A stretch of DNA of 34,852 bases from an uncultured Treponema sp. (GCA_937894335.1 CALCRU010000037.1:1-34852); one strand, 5' to 3'; shown: positions 15,631 to 24,528, counted from the stretch's first letter. The notes: generated by a model from the letters alone, not told the origin. A program made the numbers and translations.

Positions 15631-18111
15631 ATGAAGTTCGGCTTTTTTGATGACAAGAACCGTGAGTATGTAATTACAGAACCGCTCACGCCGTATCCTT
15701 GGATTAACTACTTGGGAAATGAGAAATTCTTTTCACTCATTTCTAACACATCTGGCGGCTACGCATTCTACACAGATGCACGCCTGCGCCGCATAACGCG
15801 CTACCGCTATAACGACATTCCGCTGGACACAAACGGACGTTATTTCTACATCCAGGACGGAAAGACAATCTGGAACCCCGGCTTCAAACCCATGAAGACT
15901 CCGCTTGACAAGTACGAGTGTCGCCACGGTTTTGGCTACACAAAAATTTCTTCACAGAAGAAGTCCCTTGCTGCCGAAGTCCTGTACATGGTACCAAACG
16001 GCGAAAACTGCGAAGTTCAGATGATTACCCTTACCAACAAAAGCAAGCAGGACAAAGAAGTTTCTCTGGTAAGCTTTGTTGAATGGTGTCTCTACAACGC
16101 ACAGGACGACTGCACAAACTTCCAGCGCAACTTCTCTACTGGCGAAGTAGAAATCGAAGGAAGCGCAATCTATCACAAGACGGAATACCGCGAGCGTCGC
16201 AACCACTATGCCTTCTATTCAGTAAACAGTTCCGTAAAGGGATTCGACACTGACCGCGAGACATTCCTTGGTCTCCACAACGGGCTTGACGCACCCCAGA
16301 CAGTAATGGCAGGAAAGAGCGGCAACTCTGTTGCAGACGGATGGTCACCAATTGCAAGCCATCGCCTCCAGTGCACACTTAAACCTGGTGCAAGCAAAAC
16401 ATACATCTTTGTTCTTGGCTATGTAGAAAATGACGAAAAGTCAAAGTTCATTCCCGAAAGCAAAGCAAAGAAAGGACTCAAGCGCACAAACACAGCAAGC
16501 GGAATCATCAACAAAGAAAAAGCTTACGAACTTCAGGAAAAGTTCAGCACTCCTAAAAAAGTAAACGAAGCCTTCAATCAGCTTAAGACATTCTGGGACG
16601 AAACTCTTTCACACTTTACCATAAAGACAGGCGACGAAAAACTTGACCGCATGGCAGTATGGAATCAGTACCAGTGTGTGGTAACATACAACTTTGCTCG
16701 TTCAGCATCATACTTCGAAAGCGGAATCGGACGAGGACTTGGCTTCCGCGACACAAGTCAGGACATGTTGGGAGCGGCACATCAGCTTCCTGCAAAACGC
16801 ATCCGCGACAGACTCTTTGATGTTGCTGCAACACAGTTCCCCGACGGAAGTGCATACCATCAGTTCCAGCCTCTTACAAAACGGGGCAATGCAGACATCG
16901 GTTCTAACTTTAACGATGACCCACTCTGGCTTGTTCTTGGCGTAGGTGGATACATCCGCGAAACAGGCGACGCAGACTTCCTTAAGGTTCAGGTTCCCTT
17001 CGACAACAACGAAAAGAATACCGCAACAATGTACGAGCACCTTAAGAGAAGCTATCGCTACATTACAACACACACAGGTCCCCACGGACTTCCTCTTATA
17101 GGACGCGCTGACTGGAACGACTGTCTTAACCTTAACTGCTTCTCAAAAGACCCCAACGACTCTTTCCAGACATGTACAAACAAGGAAGGAAAGAATGCAG
17201 AGTCTGTCATGATCGCACAGATGTTTGTCTATGTTACTCCTGACTATGCAGCAATGGCTCGTCTTCTTGGCGATGAAAAGGAAGCAAAGTTTGCAGAAGA
17301 TGCAGCCAAGAAAATGGAAGCACAGATTTGCAAGGCAGGATGGGACGGAGAATGGTACATCCGCGCATACGATGACGCAGGCCACAAGGTTGGAAGCAAA
17401 GAATGCGAGGACGGAAAAATCTTTATCGAAACCCAGGGCTTTGGAAGCATGGCACAGGTTGGTGCAGACAAGGGACTTCCTGCAAAAGCTTTGGACAGCG
17501 TAAAGAAACACCTTGACTCAAAATACGGAATTGTCATTGTAGATCCTCCATACAAGACCTATCACATTGAACTGGGAGAAGTTTCTTCATATCCGCCAGG
17601 ATACAAGGAAAACGGAGGAATCTTCTGCCACAACAATCCATGGGTAATCATTGGCGAAGTAAAGACAGGACGCCCCAAGGACGCATGGGAGCACTATAAG
17701 AAAATTGCTCCTGCCTATCTTGAAGACATCAGCGAAATCCACAGGACAGAACCTTATGTTTATGCCCAGATGATTGCAGGAAAGACAGCACGCCGCTTTG
17801 GTGAAGCAAAGAACAGCTGGCTTACAGGAACCGCCGCATGGAACTTTGTTGCATTAAGCCAGTACATCTGCGGTGTACGCCCAGAATTTGACGGTCTTCG
17901 CATAGAACCCCGTCTACCAAGCCATGTAAAGAAGGCAGAGCTTACACGCGTCTTCCGTGGAACCACATACCACATCAGCGTCGTTAACAAGAACAACGAA
18001 GGAAAAATTACCCTTAGCCTTAAGGATGAAAAATCCGCTTCTGTTAACGAAACTCTGGTAAAGGCTTCCAAGGGAGCAAAGGACGTTTACATTACCGCTA
18101 CGGTAGAGTAA
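15631..18111 (+). CDS. Cellobiose phosphorylase, GH94
   Basis: The enzyme reversibly cleaves cellobiose with phosphate to glucose 1-phosphate and glucose, saving ATP during growth on cellulose breakdown products. At 826 residues it has the family's length and order: an N-terminal beta-sandwich (about 1-300, beginning KFGFFDDKNREYVITEPLTP), a helical linker, an (alpha/alpha)6 catalytic barrel and a C-terminal sheet. The LIGRADWNDCLNL segment (DWND at 494-497) carries the catalytic aspartate. There is no signal peptide, so it acts in the cytoplasm on imported cellobiose. It is monocistronic, with its own promoter and terminator. Codon use is slightly richer in C-ending codons than its neighbours, which fits high expression. 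A related specificity such as cellodextrin phosphorylase is possible, but length and motifs favour cellobiose. Confidence 0.93.
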   Translation: MKFGFFDDKNREYVITEPLTPYPWINYLGNEKFFSLISNTSGGYAFYTDARLRRITRYRYNDIPLDTNGRYFYIQDGKTIWNPGFKPMKTPLDKYECRHGFGYTKISSQKKSLAAEVLYMVPNGENCEVQMITLTNKSKQDKEVSLVSFVEWCLYNAQDDCTNFQRNFSTGEVEIEGSAIYHKTEYRERRNHYAFYSVNSSVKGFDTDRETFLGLHNGLDAPQTVMAGKSGNSVADGWSPIASHRLQCTLKPGASKTYIFVLGYVENDEKSKFIPESKAKKGLKRTNTASGIINKEKAYELQEKFSTPKKVNEAFNQLKTFWDETLSHFTIKTGDEKLDRMAVWNQYQCVVTYNFARSASYFESGIGRGLGFRDTSQDMLGAAHQLPAKRIRDRLFDVAATQFPDGSAYHQFQPLTKRGNADIGSNFNDDPLWLVLGVGGYIRETGDADFLKVQVPFDNNEKNTATMYEHLKRSYRYITTHTGPHGLPLIGRADWNDCLNLNCFSKDPNDSFQTCTNKEGKNAESVMIAQMFVYVTPDYAAMARLLGDEKEAKFAEDAAKKMEAQICKAGWDGEWYIRAYDDAGHKVGSKECEDGKIFIETQGFGSMAQVGADKGLPAKALDSVKKHLDSKYGIVIVDPPYKTYHIELGEVSSYPPGYKENGGIFCHNNPWVIIGEVKTGRPKDAWEHYKKIAPAYLEDISEIHRTEPYVYAQMIAGKTARRFGEAKNSWLTGTAAWNFVALSQYICGVRPEFDGLRIEPRLPSHVKKAELTRVFRGTTYHISVVNKNNEGKITLSLKDEKSASVNETLVKASKGAKDVYITATVE

Positions 18112-18131
18112 GTCACATCTTACGCAAACAT

Positions 18132-18159
18132 GGGGAAGGCTAAGTCCTTCCCCTTTTTT
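18132..18159 (+). terminator. Rho-independent terminator of the phosphorylase gene
   Basis: A perfect 8-bp stem (GGGGAAGG 18132-18139 / CCTTCCCC 18146-18153) with a 6-nt loop is followed by six T. It starts 20 nt after the stop codon. Confidence 0.95.
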
Positions 18160-18196
18160 ATGCCCTTTAAGTACAGCCTATACATAAACACAAGCC

Positions 18197-18225
18197 TTGA
18201 AAAGTCGCGGATAATTTTGTACACT
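18197..18225 (+). promoter_or_regulatory. Promoter of the Na/Pi cotransporter, nearly leaderless
   Basis: TTGAAA (18197-18202), 17 bp, TACACT (18220-18225). Nine nucleotides separate the -10 box from the ATG, and there is no ribosome-binding site. It shares TACACTTGAACCA with the polA promoter. Confidence 0.62.
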
Positions 18226-18234
18226 TGAACCACT

Positions 18235-19887
18235 ATGAGCATTGTTTCCACCATTTTGCAGCTCATTGGCAGTCTCGCTTTCCTGCTTTACGGCATGAAG
18301 ATGCTGAGTGACGGTATACAAAAAAGTGCCGGTACAAAACTTCAGTCTGCCCTTGACTTCATGACAAAGAACAGTCTTTTAGGCTTCCTTACAGGATTTG
18401 TACTTACAATCATTATTCAGTCATCGGGTGCAACCACCGCAATGGAAGTAAGTTTTGTAAACGCAGGACTTATGACGGTTCAGCAGTCTGTAGGCGTAAC
18501 GCTGGGTGCAAACATTGGTACAACAATTACGGCATGGATTGTCGTTCTCTTCGGATTCAACTTTAAAATTTCTGCATTTGCAATTCCCATTTTTGGCTTA
18601 GGCTACATCCTTACTGTTATAAAAAAGTTCAAGTACAAGTCTATGGGCGAAGCAATCATGGGTTTCGGTCTTCTCTTTATAGGACTGGACTGGCTTTCTG
18701 CAACCATAGATCCCGAAAAAGGCACCCTGAATTTCCTTACCATGTTCAGCGACTGGGGTATCTGGACAATTCTAATAGGTGTTGTAGTGGGCATGCTCAT
18801 AACGGCCCTTATCCACTCCTCTTCCGCAGAAAGTGCAATCGTCATCACCATGGCATACAATCACCTTCTGTCATGGGAATTTGCAGCGGCCCTAGTCATA
18901 GGAAGCAACATAGGCTCAACAATAGACGCCGTTCTTGCTTCCATGAATGCAAGCGTTCCGGCAAAGCGCACAGCATTGGTTCATGTCTTGTTTAACATTG
19001 CAACGGTGATTCTGGCCCTTGCATTCTTCAACCCCCTCCTTGAACTTATAGACCTGATTGTACCAGGGGATCCGACACAAACCATCACCTACCACATTGC
19101 CATGTTGCACACCCTGCTCAAGACAATTACTTCGGTACTGTGTCTTCCCTTTACAAAACAGATTGCCCGCCTTACAGAAATACTCATCAAGGACAAGTCT
19201 GACGACAGGCCAAAGGAATACAAACTTGACTTTATGGAAACCGGTGGTAAGGAATCTACAACCGCATATATCCTTACGGCAGAAAAAGCAATCAGCGACA
19301 TGACCCTTTTGGTAACAGAAATGTTTGAGCGCGTTCAGCTGGGATTTAAAAACCGCACCCAGTCATTCATTGACGAAAACATGGACGAACTTACCTATCA
19401 GGAAGACTATGCCGACCAGATGAAGGAACAGATTACAAAGTATCTTGTAAACTGCACAAGACTTCCCCTTAACGCTCAGCAGGGCGACATGATAACCATA
19501 ATGCAGCAGATTACCGATGACCTAGAAGAAATGACGGACGACTGCTACAATGTAGCCCACCTTCTGCAAAAGTCTATCGTAAAGCAGATGAAGTTTACTC
19601 AGGAAGACATGGACAGACTTGACCCCTACATTGATTTAGCCCGTCAGTTCATGTACTTTATCCGCGACAACATTAACAAGCATCTTGAGCAGGACAAACT
19701 TGTAATTGCTCGTGAAATTGAAGACCAGATTGATGTATTCCGACACAACCTTAAACGAGTAGCAAGAAAACGACTTGAAGCCGGTGCAGATGTTAAGTCA
19801 GAACTTCTTTATATTGACCTTGTGCGTCAGATAGAAAAATTCGGCGACAGGGCATTTAGCATTGCGGGTGCATTGTCACAACTGTAA
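18235..19887 (+). CDS. Na/Pi cotransporter family protein with PhoU-like tail
   Basis: The protein has 550 residues. The N-terminal ~330 form two inverted Na/Pi-cotransporter repeats, each with the signature Ser-rich motif: IIQSSGATTAMEVSF then GANIGTTITAW, and IHSSSAESAIVITM then GSNIGSTIDAV. About eight hydrophobic segments are visible. From about residue 345 the chain turns into long charged helices of the PhoU type, usually seen in NptA/YjbB-like proteins. These proteins move phosphate across the inner membrane with sodium; YjbB in E. coli exports it. Direction here is not decided by sequence. The following lipoprotein gene has its own promoter inside the end of this gene. Confidence 0.9.
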   Translation: MSIVSTILQLIGSLAFLLYGMKMLSDGIQKSAGTKLQSALDFMTKNSLLGFLTGFVLTIIIQSSGATTAMEVSFVNAGLMTVQQSVGVTLGANIGTTITAWIVVLFGFNFKISAFAIPIFGLGYILTVIKKFKYKSMGEAIMGFGLLFIGLDWLSATIDPEKGTLNFLTMFSDWGIWTILIGVVVGMLITALIHSSSAESAIVITMAYNHLLSWEFAAALVIGSNIGSTIDAVLASMNASVPAKRTALVHVLFNIATVILALAFFNPLLELIDLIVPGDPTQTITYHIAMLHTLLKTITSVLCLPFTKQIARLTEILIKDKSDDRPKEYKLDFMETGGKESTTAYILTAEKAISDMTLLVTEMFERVQLGFKNRTQSFIDENMDELTYQEDYADQMKEQITKYLVNCTRLPLNAQQGDMITIMQQITDDLEEMTDDCYNVAHLLQKSIVKQMKFTQEDMDRLDPYIDLARQFMYFIRDNINKHLEQDKLVIAREIEDQIDVFRHNLKRVARKRLEAGADVKSELLYIDLVRQIEKFGDRAFSIAGALSQL

Positions 19888-19901
19888 AAAAACGATAAAA
19901 T
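19873..19901 (+). promoter_or_regulatory. Promoter of the 19909 lipoprotein, predicted leaderless
   Basis: TTGTCA (19873-19878), 17 bp, TAAAAT (19896-19901); 7 nt then precede the ATG with no ribosome-binding site. The -35 box lies in the last codons of the transporter gene. Confidence 0.55.
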
Positions 19902-19908
19902 AAATTCC

Positions 19909-20682
19909 ATGAAGAAGGGGATAATTTTATTTGCATTTGCAGTTCTTGCACTTGTAGTTACAGGCTGCAAAAAAGAGCAGGCTGAGCCAGTTTACGAAGA
20001 CGGAACGCTAATTCTTACGCCAACAGAACGATTTGACAACTCCACAGAACAGCTTAAAATTTGGAACGAAACTCAGGAGGTAATCTGTGTGCTTTTTGGC
20101 TACGGATTCAACAGCCCCGAATTTTATGATGACGCCATTGCAAGGCTAGAAAACCTTTTTGGACTTGAAGAAGAAAACGGACTAATCTGGCCTGTTCTTT
20201 ACCCTGATGATGTAAGGAACAGAATTGCAAACCTTTACGACATGGTAAACGCCAGAAATATAAAGGGAATCATCATTATGGGTGCCCCAGAAAAAACTCA
20301 CTCAGTGCTTGCCCGGCTTCAGGAATTTTGGGACAACGACATGCCTTATCCTGTATTCTCGCTCTTTCCTCAGGACGACACCTTGGGCATGGAATCTACA
20401 TGCGACTTTGTACTTGACTATGAACGCACTCACGAAGACGAAGCGGACACAAAAGAAATGGAGCAGACCATAGACAAGACCGCAGAAGACATTCTTGTAA
20501 ACGCAATAAAGTACATAGTGGAACTTCCTTCTCCCGCACACCTTCCCTACGACGATGATCTGCACGCTCATGTTCAGACTATTGTCGGCGAAAAAAAGGT
20601 AAGACGCTATACCGACAGCGAAACAGGTCTCCAGTCCATAAATCATTTTGTAATGGAATCGCCAAAGGATGCTGACGAGTGA
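19909..20682 (+). CDS. Lipoprotein, possibly periplasmic-binding-protein-like
   Basis: The protein has 257 residues. A lipoprotein signal ends in VVTGC with the lipidated cysteine at 20. The mature part alternates helices and strands (ICVLFGYGFNSPEFYDDAIARL ... RNIKGIIIMGAPEKTHSVLARLQEFW ... PYPVFSLFP), which recalls one lobe of a type 1 periplasmic binding protein such as the DUF3798 group, but it is short for two full lobes and I do not recognise the family with certainty. The C-terminal ~60 residues are acidic. Its stop overlaps the GTG start of the phosphoesterase (GTGA), so they are translationally coupled. Confidence 0.8.
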   Translation: MKKGIILFAFAVLALVVTGCKKEQAEPVYEDGTLILTPTERFDNSTEQLKIWNETQEVICVLFGYGFNSPEFYDDAIARLENLFGLEEENGLIWPVLYPDDVRNRIANLYDMVNARNIKGIIIMGAPEKTHSVLARLQEFWDNDMPYPVFSLFPQDDTLGMESTCDFVLDYERTHEDEADTKEMEQTIDKTAEDILVNAIKYIVELPSPAHLPYDDDLHAHVQTIVGEKKVRRYTDSETGLQSINHFVMESPKDADE

Positions 20683-21323
20683 AAGACTTTAGACAGAACT
20701 CTTCACTGACCATTGCAAGCCCTCAGGCACTTACAGAACTTTCTCAAAAAGAAGAAGCCACCGCCCTAGTCATTTCTGATTCCCACGGATATGCGGCACA
20801 GATTTTTTTTGCAGTTAAAGAAGCTGGTAAAAATTGCGATGCCCTGTTTTTCTGCGGAGACGGAATGAGCGACCTTTGTCTTCTTCTTCAAAAGGCAGGA
20901 GAAGACGAAAGCCTTGCAGAATGCATTCCGCCGGTAATATGCTTTGTAGAAGGAAACTGCGACACGGAATACTATCCGGTTAAAGACGGACTTATACGGG
21001 TGCCCCTTACCCAGACAGTGCAGATTGCAGGACACACAGTCTTATGCACACACGGTCACAGGTTTTCACTTTACGCAGGAACGACAGCCCTTGAAAATGC
21101 CGCACAAAGAAACGAAGCAGACATAGTTCTTTACGGACATACTCACATAGCCCAGTCAATGCAGCAGGGGCAACTTCTTATTGCAAATCCTGGTAGCTGT
21201 GCAAAACCAAGAGGAGGTCAGCCTAACTGCTACGCCCTTCTTAAGGTAAGAAAAAATGAACCATACCCAGAGTTTACAGTGTATCAGATTAACCCCAACG
21301 GAAGCACGCCCTACCCCTGCTAA
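20679..21323 (+). CDS. YfcE/MJ0936-type metallophosphoesterase
   Basis: The protein (214 residues) carries the metal-binding set of the calcineurin-like fold: DSHG, CGDG, EGNCD (where GNHD is usual; here Cys replaces His), THGH and GHTH, followed by the ANPGSC loop typical of YfcE/MJ0936 enzymes. Such enzymes hydrolyse phosphodiesters, including model substrates; the natural substrate is not known. The start is a GTG inside the stop region of the lipoprotein gene. An N-terminal extension of ~30 residues precedes the first motif and is not usual for the family. It lies tail to tail with the metallo-hydrolase, with 18 bases between the stop codons and no clear terminator. Confidence 0.88.
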   Translation: MKDFRQNSSLTIASPQALTELSQKEEATALVISDSHGYAAQIFFAVKEAGKNCDALFFCGDGMSDLCLLLQKAGEDESLAECIPPVICFVEGNCDTEYYPVKDGLIRVPLTQTVQIAGHTVLCTHGHRFSLYAGTTALENAAQRNEADIVLYGHTHIAQSMQQGQLLIANPGSCAKPRGGQPNCYALLKVRKNEPYPEFTVYQINPNGSTPYPC

Positions 21324-21341
21324 AAGTCAGTGTAGACGCCT

Positions 21342-22040
21342 CTAAAAATTTTCTCCAAGGGTAAATCCGTAGTAGTCATGCCCCGGAAACACGAGAGTTT
21401 CTTTGGGAATGGTTTTATAAATTGTGTTAAGGGATTTTTGAATTTCAGACTCACTTCCATCCGGCAAATCCGTACGACCCCATGAGCGGTAGAAGATAGT
21501 GTCTCCGCTTATAAGAGTGCGGATTTTTTTGTTGTAAAGGCAAACAGAACCTTTCGTATGCCCTGGAGTAGAAATTACAGTCCACTGCCTTAAGGCTTCG
21601 GCACAGGAAGAGGGAAGACCGTCCAAAACATCATGCAGAGTTTTTCCGTCGCATAAAAAGCAGTCGGCAGGAGGAAGATTTTTAAGTTCTTCGTAAAAGT
21701 CTGCAAAACCTATTTCGTAAAGGCTCCTCTTTTGCTTTTCAGACTCTGGTCCAAGATAGGGGGAGTCGGCCTTATGTATTGCAATTTTTATTGAGGGATA
21801 TTTCTGCTTTAAAAGCCCAAGCGAAGCAACATGGTCAAAGTGTCCGTGGGTAAGAACAACTGCAACAGGAACCATGCCGTTTTTTTCAAGATAAGAAATT
21901 AGCGTCTGGTCATCGCCACAATAGGAACATGCCGCAGGGTCAACCAGCATTACATAGGAACCGCCCAGTTCCACAATCAGCGTGTTTACGCCAAGCGGTC
22001 CCGTATGCACTACAGAGATGCCGTTAGTAAGTTTCACCAT
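21342..22040 (-). CDS. MBL-fold hydrolase, glyoxalase II-like
   Basis: This metallo-beta-lactamase-fold protein (232 residues from ATG 22040) has THGHFDH, PGHTKGSV, SGDTIF and FPGHD, the full set of ligands for a two-metal site as in hydroxyacylglutathione hydrolase. It lacks the C-terminal glyoxalase II substrate domain, so it belongs to the short YcbL-like group of thioesterase-type hydrolases. A TTG two codons upstream (22046) is another possible start. Both lie inside the end of the RNA-binding protein gene, and no ribosome-binding site is clear, so translation is probably coupled. Confidence 0.87.
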   Translation of the reverse strand: MVKLTNGISVVHTGPLGVNTLIVELGGSYVMLVDPAACSYCGDDQTLISYLEKNGMVPVAVVLTHGHFDHVASLGLLKQKYPSIKIAIHKADSPYLGPESEKQKRSLYEIGFADFYEELKNLPPADCFLCDGKTLHDVLDGLPSSCAEALRQWTVISTPGHTKGSVCLYNKKIRTLISGDTIFYRSWGRTDLPDGSESEIQKSLNTIYKTIPKETLVFPGHDYYGFTLGENF

Positions 22041-22884
22041 TGCCAAAGTGAGACTTTACCTGACCGTCATCAGTGGTTTCTGAGTACGGAGCCTGAGGAG
22101 AAACTTCGCCTACAGAAGATGAAGAAATCTGCTGAGTGGCAAATGCGGCCTGTTCAGCGGCAAACTTTGCAGACTCAGAAGTTTCCTGAGCCACACCGTA
22201 GCTTTCGTTTGAAACACCCTGAGGAATTGTTTCTCTTTCTTCGGATGAAGATTCCCCACCTTCTTCCTTCTGGCGTGAATAGCTTACGCTAAGTTTTCTT
22301 CCACGATAGTCGTATCCATTAAGTGCAGATATTGCCTTTTCGCAATCTTCTGTAAAGAGCTGAATAAAGGAATAGTTTGCAAGCACGCGGATTTCTCCAA
22401 TTCTTTCCCTTTCAATGCCTGCAACACTTGCCAAAAGTCCCACCAAGTCTCTGGGGAACACGCGGCGGTTGCGTCCTATGCCAATAAAAATTGTTGTGGC
22501 AAGGGCTGGATCAATCTGAACACGGGGTGCAGGAGCCTGTGCACTGCGGTCAGCAGAAGATTCCGTGCTACGGTTAAATTCTCTGGCTGGTCTTTCCTGC
22601 CTTGGGCGGTCAGTGCGTTCTGTGCGGTCAAAGCGTCCGTTTCTTTCGTTTCTGTCAAAGCGACGGTCGTTAGACTTGTTAAAGCGTCCGCCATGTCCTG
22701 CTGCCTGTTTTGTCAGGAAAGCGGCCACATACATGCGGCGAGAAAAAGGAATTGTCTTTTTATAGATTTTCTTTAGTCTGTTAAGAGTTTCAGGGTCACT
22801 GTCACTTTCTACACGGCGTAATGCGTTTTCCAAAAAAGAAACTATCTGCTCTTCATCAATTTCGTTTGAACGATTATAAGACAT
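22024..22884 (-). CDS. Stand-alone DbpA-type RNA-binding domain protein
   Basis: The protein has 286 residues: a short helical N-terminus (1-60), an Arg/Asn/Asp-rich disordered region with RFDRNERNGRFDRTE repeats (about 66-106), a DbpA C-terminal RNA-binding domain (about 129-203; TTIFIGIGRNRRVFPRDLV ... RIGEIRVLANYSFIQLF ... GRKLSVSYS), then a Ser/Glu/Gln-rich tail. In DbpA this domain anchors a DEAD-box helicase on 23S rRNA, but here no helicase core is present. I chose ATG 22884, preceded by GGAGA; the ATG at 22899 follows a run of T with no ribosome-binding site. It is the third gene of the clpP operon. Confidence 0.85.
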   Translation of the reverse strand: MSYNRSNEIDEEQIVSFLENALRRVESDSDPETLNRLKKIYKKTIPFSRRMYVAAFLTKQAAGHGGRFNKSNDRRFDRNERNGRFDRTERTDRPRQERPAREFNRSTESSADRSAQAPAPRVQIDPALATTIFIGIGRNRRVFPRDLVGLLASVAGIERERIGEIRVLANYSFIQLFTEDCEKAISALNGYDYRGRKLSVSYSRQKEEGGESSSEERETIPQGVSNESYGVAQETSESAKFAAEQAAFATQQISSSSVGEVSPQAPYSETTDDGQVKSHFGNGETY

Positions 22885-22908
22885 AATGTCATCTCCCATA
22901 AAAAAATT

Positions 22909-23811
22909 TTACAATGTTGCAACAAAGCCGGAACCCAGTTTTTCAAAACCGTTTTGGCAAAGCATAAGTTCCATATTCTTTGGCACGACAGCAGATGCTG
23001 CCAGTACAAACTGAACTCCGCGTTCTTTTGCAGCGGCAAGGGTTCTTAAAAGCAATTCCTTACCAAGTCCTAAACCGCGGTAATTCTGAAGGACAAAAAA
23101 ATCAGTTATAAGAACAGTTTTTTTATCCGGCTTAATAAACGGTGAACATAAAATGCAGCCGGCATTTTCGTCGGATTGGGTACGGCATATAAAACCAAAT
23201 GCACTTGATTCTTCCGCTACATTTTTTGCATTGTTACAAAGTGCGGCAAGTGAAAGCCCCAAACTTTCGCCATACTGAATTACATATTCATCTTCCAACA
23301 AATTCCGTATCCGTACAAGGAATTCTTCGTCATGCTCTTTTTCATAAGGGTCAAACTCAAAGTCGCTTTCAAACAGACCTTCTTCGTCTTCAATTTCCTC
23401 AGAAAGAGATTCAAGCCCCCAGGACTCGCGCAGGACGTTGTACCACTCGTAAAGCCGTTCCGTCATTCTGTTATGCTTAAAGTAATGCCACTGACGGTCA
23501 ACCAACGGATATGCCCTTAGTACATTCTTAAAATTTCTAAATACCCCCCTTCCGCCCACAAGCGTCTGCCTAAGTTCTTCTCTGGCAAGCGGCGAGCGCA
23601 CTTGTTGTGTAAATGCTTCCAGTAAACCGTAACCGTCGGCACTTGACCATTCGGGTAAGTCGTAATAACGCTCACCGTCAGCAGAACGGGTGTCTTCCTC
23701 ATGTAGGGGAACCAGACACATTGCCTTTGCATCAAACAAATACTTCGTTGTCTGGTCTTCCATGGCAAAGAGAATGTCCCGCTTTACACCTTCGGTCAAG
23801 TCGAACATCAT
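22909..23811 (-). CDS. UPF0158 - GNAT acetyltransferase fusion
   Basis: The protein has 300 residues. The first ~135 match the UPF0158 family (YLFDAKAMCLVPL ... YYDLPEW ... GGRGVFRNFKNVL ... RQWHYFKHNRMTERLYEWYN), whose function is unknown. An acidic linker (about 145-175) leads to a GNAT acetyltransferase domain with acetyl-CoA motif A NYRGLGLGKELL near residue 243 and a C-terminal NGFEKLGSG. The fusion suggests that UPF0158 supplies the substrate contact for acetylation. It starts 12 nt after clpP without a ribosome-binding site, so it is probably translated by coupling. Confidence 0.85.
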   Translation of the reverse strand: MMFDLTEGVKRDILFAMEDQTTKYLFDAKAMCLVPLHEEDTRSADGERYYDLPEWSSADGYGLLEAFTQQVRSPLAREELRQTLVGGRGVFRNFKNVLRAYPLVDRQWHYFKHNRMTERLYEWYNVLRESWGLESLSEEIEDEEGLFESDFEFDPYEKEHDEEFLVRIRNLLEDEYVIQYGESLGLSLAALCNNAKNVAEESSAFGFICRTQSDENAGCILCSPFIKPDKKTVLITDFFVLQNYRGLGLGKELLLRTLAAAKERGVQFVLAASAVVPKNMELMLCQNGFEKLGSGFVATL

Positions 23812-23823
23812 GTTACAGGAAGT

Positions 23824-24396
23824 CTAAAGCTCCGACCGTTTTGAAACAACACGGCTTATAAGTCCGTATTCAATGGACTCTTCTGCGTTAAGCCAGTAGT
23901 CGCGGTCAGTGTCTTTTGAAACCTTATCCAAAGAAGTTCCCGTTTCGTCTGCAATAAGCTGATTTAACAGGGCCTTTGTCTTTGCAATTTCCGCAGCGTG
24001 AATTTCAATGTCTGTTGCGACACCCTTCATTCCGCTGGACGGCTGATGAATAAGATAGTGGCTGTGAGGAAGTCCAAGTCTGCGCTCCTTAGGCGAAGCA
24101 AGCAGGATTAGGGCTGCAGCAGATGCCACAAGACCCATTCCCACTGTATAGACAGGACACTTTACAAACCGAATCGTATCAAAAATTGCAAAACCTGCAT
24201 CAACATCACCACCGGGAGAGTCAATGAAAATATAAACAGGTTCATCGGAATCAGCCTCAAGAACCAAAAGCTGGCGTACAATTTTTTCTGCAAGTTCCTT
24301 GTTTACCTCGCCACTTAAAATTACCTGACGAGTCTTAAGAAAACGCTCTGCAAATGGATCAGGTGCAGCTTCTTTTTTTTCTTCTTTTTCTGACAT
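23824..24396 (-). CDS. clpP: ATP-dependent Clp protease proteolytic subunit
   Basis: ClpP forms the two-ring proteolytic chamber fed by ClpX or ClpA/ClpC. The 190 residues contain the catalytic triad: Ser92 (GMGLVASAAALIL), His117 (HYLIHQP) and Asp166 (DTDRD), and the substrate-groove strand DSPGGDVDAG. The N-terminus (MSEKEEKKEAAPDP) is polar and may be processed. The start follows GGAGA. It lies first in an operon with the UPF0158-GNAT fusion, the RNA-binding protein and the metallo-hydrolase. Neither clpX nor the trigger factor gene is adjacent, unlike many genomes; spirochaetes often carry a second clpP elsewhere. Confidence 0.95.
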   Translation of the reverse strand: MSEKEEKKEAAPDPFAERFLKTRQVILSGEVNKELAEKIVRQLLVLEADSDEPVYIFIDSPGGDVDAGFAIFDTIRFVKCPVYTVGMGLVASAAALILLASPKERRLGLPHSHYLIHQPSSGMKGVATDIEIHAAEIAKTKALLNQLIADETGTSLDKVSKDTDRDYWLNAEESIEYGLISRVVSKRSEL

Positions 24397-24423
24397 AATT
24401 TCTCCAATAAATTAACTTCTTCA

Positions 24424-24452
24424 ATAATAACGAAAAATCTGCAAAATGTCTA
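24424..24452 (-). promoter_or_regulatory. Promoter of the clpP operon
   Basis: TAGACA (24447-24452), 17 bp, TATTAT (24424-24429). The leader is about 20 nt and contains a GGAGA ribosome-binding site. Confidence 0.6.
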
Positions 24453-24479
24453 CTTTTTGCCTAATGATTTTGAGGACAT

Positions 24480-24506
24480 AAAAAAACCGCCCGACAATGC
24501 AGGCGG
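24480..24506 (-). terminator. Rho-independent terminator of the 24529 lipoprotein gene
   Basis: A 7-bp GC-rich stem with one G-T pair (24487-24493 / 24500-24506) and a 6-nt loop is followed on the minus strand by seven T. It begins 23 nt after the stop codon. Confidence 0.92.
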
Positions 24507-24528
24507 CCTTTGCAAAAAAGTCTTTTTC

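Noticed and set aside
21324..21341. Terminator between the convergent phosphoesterase and metallo-hydrolase genes
   Set aside because: Only 18 bases separate the stop codons, with no stem plus T run visible there.
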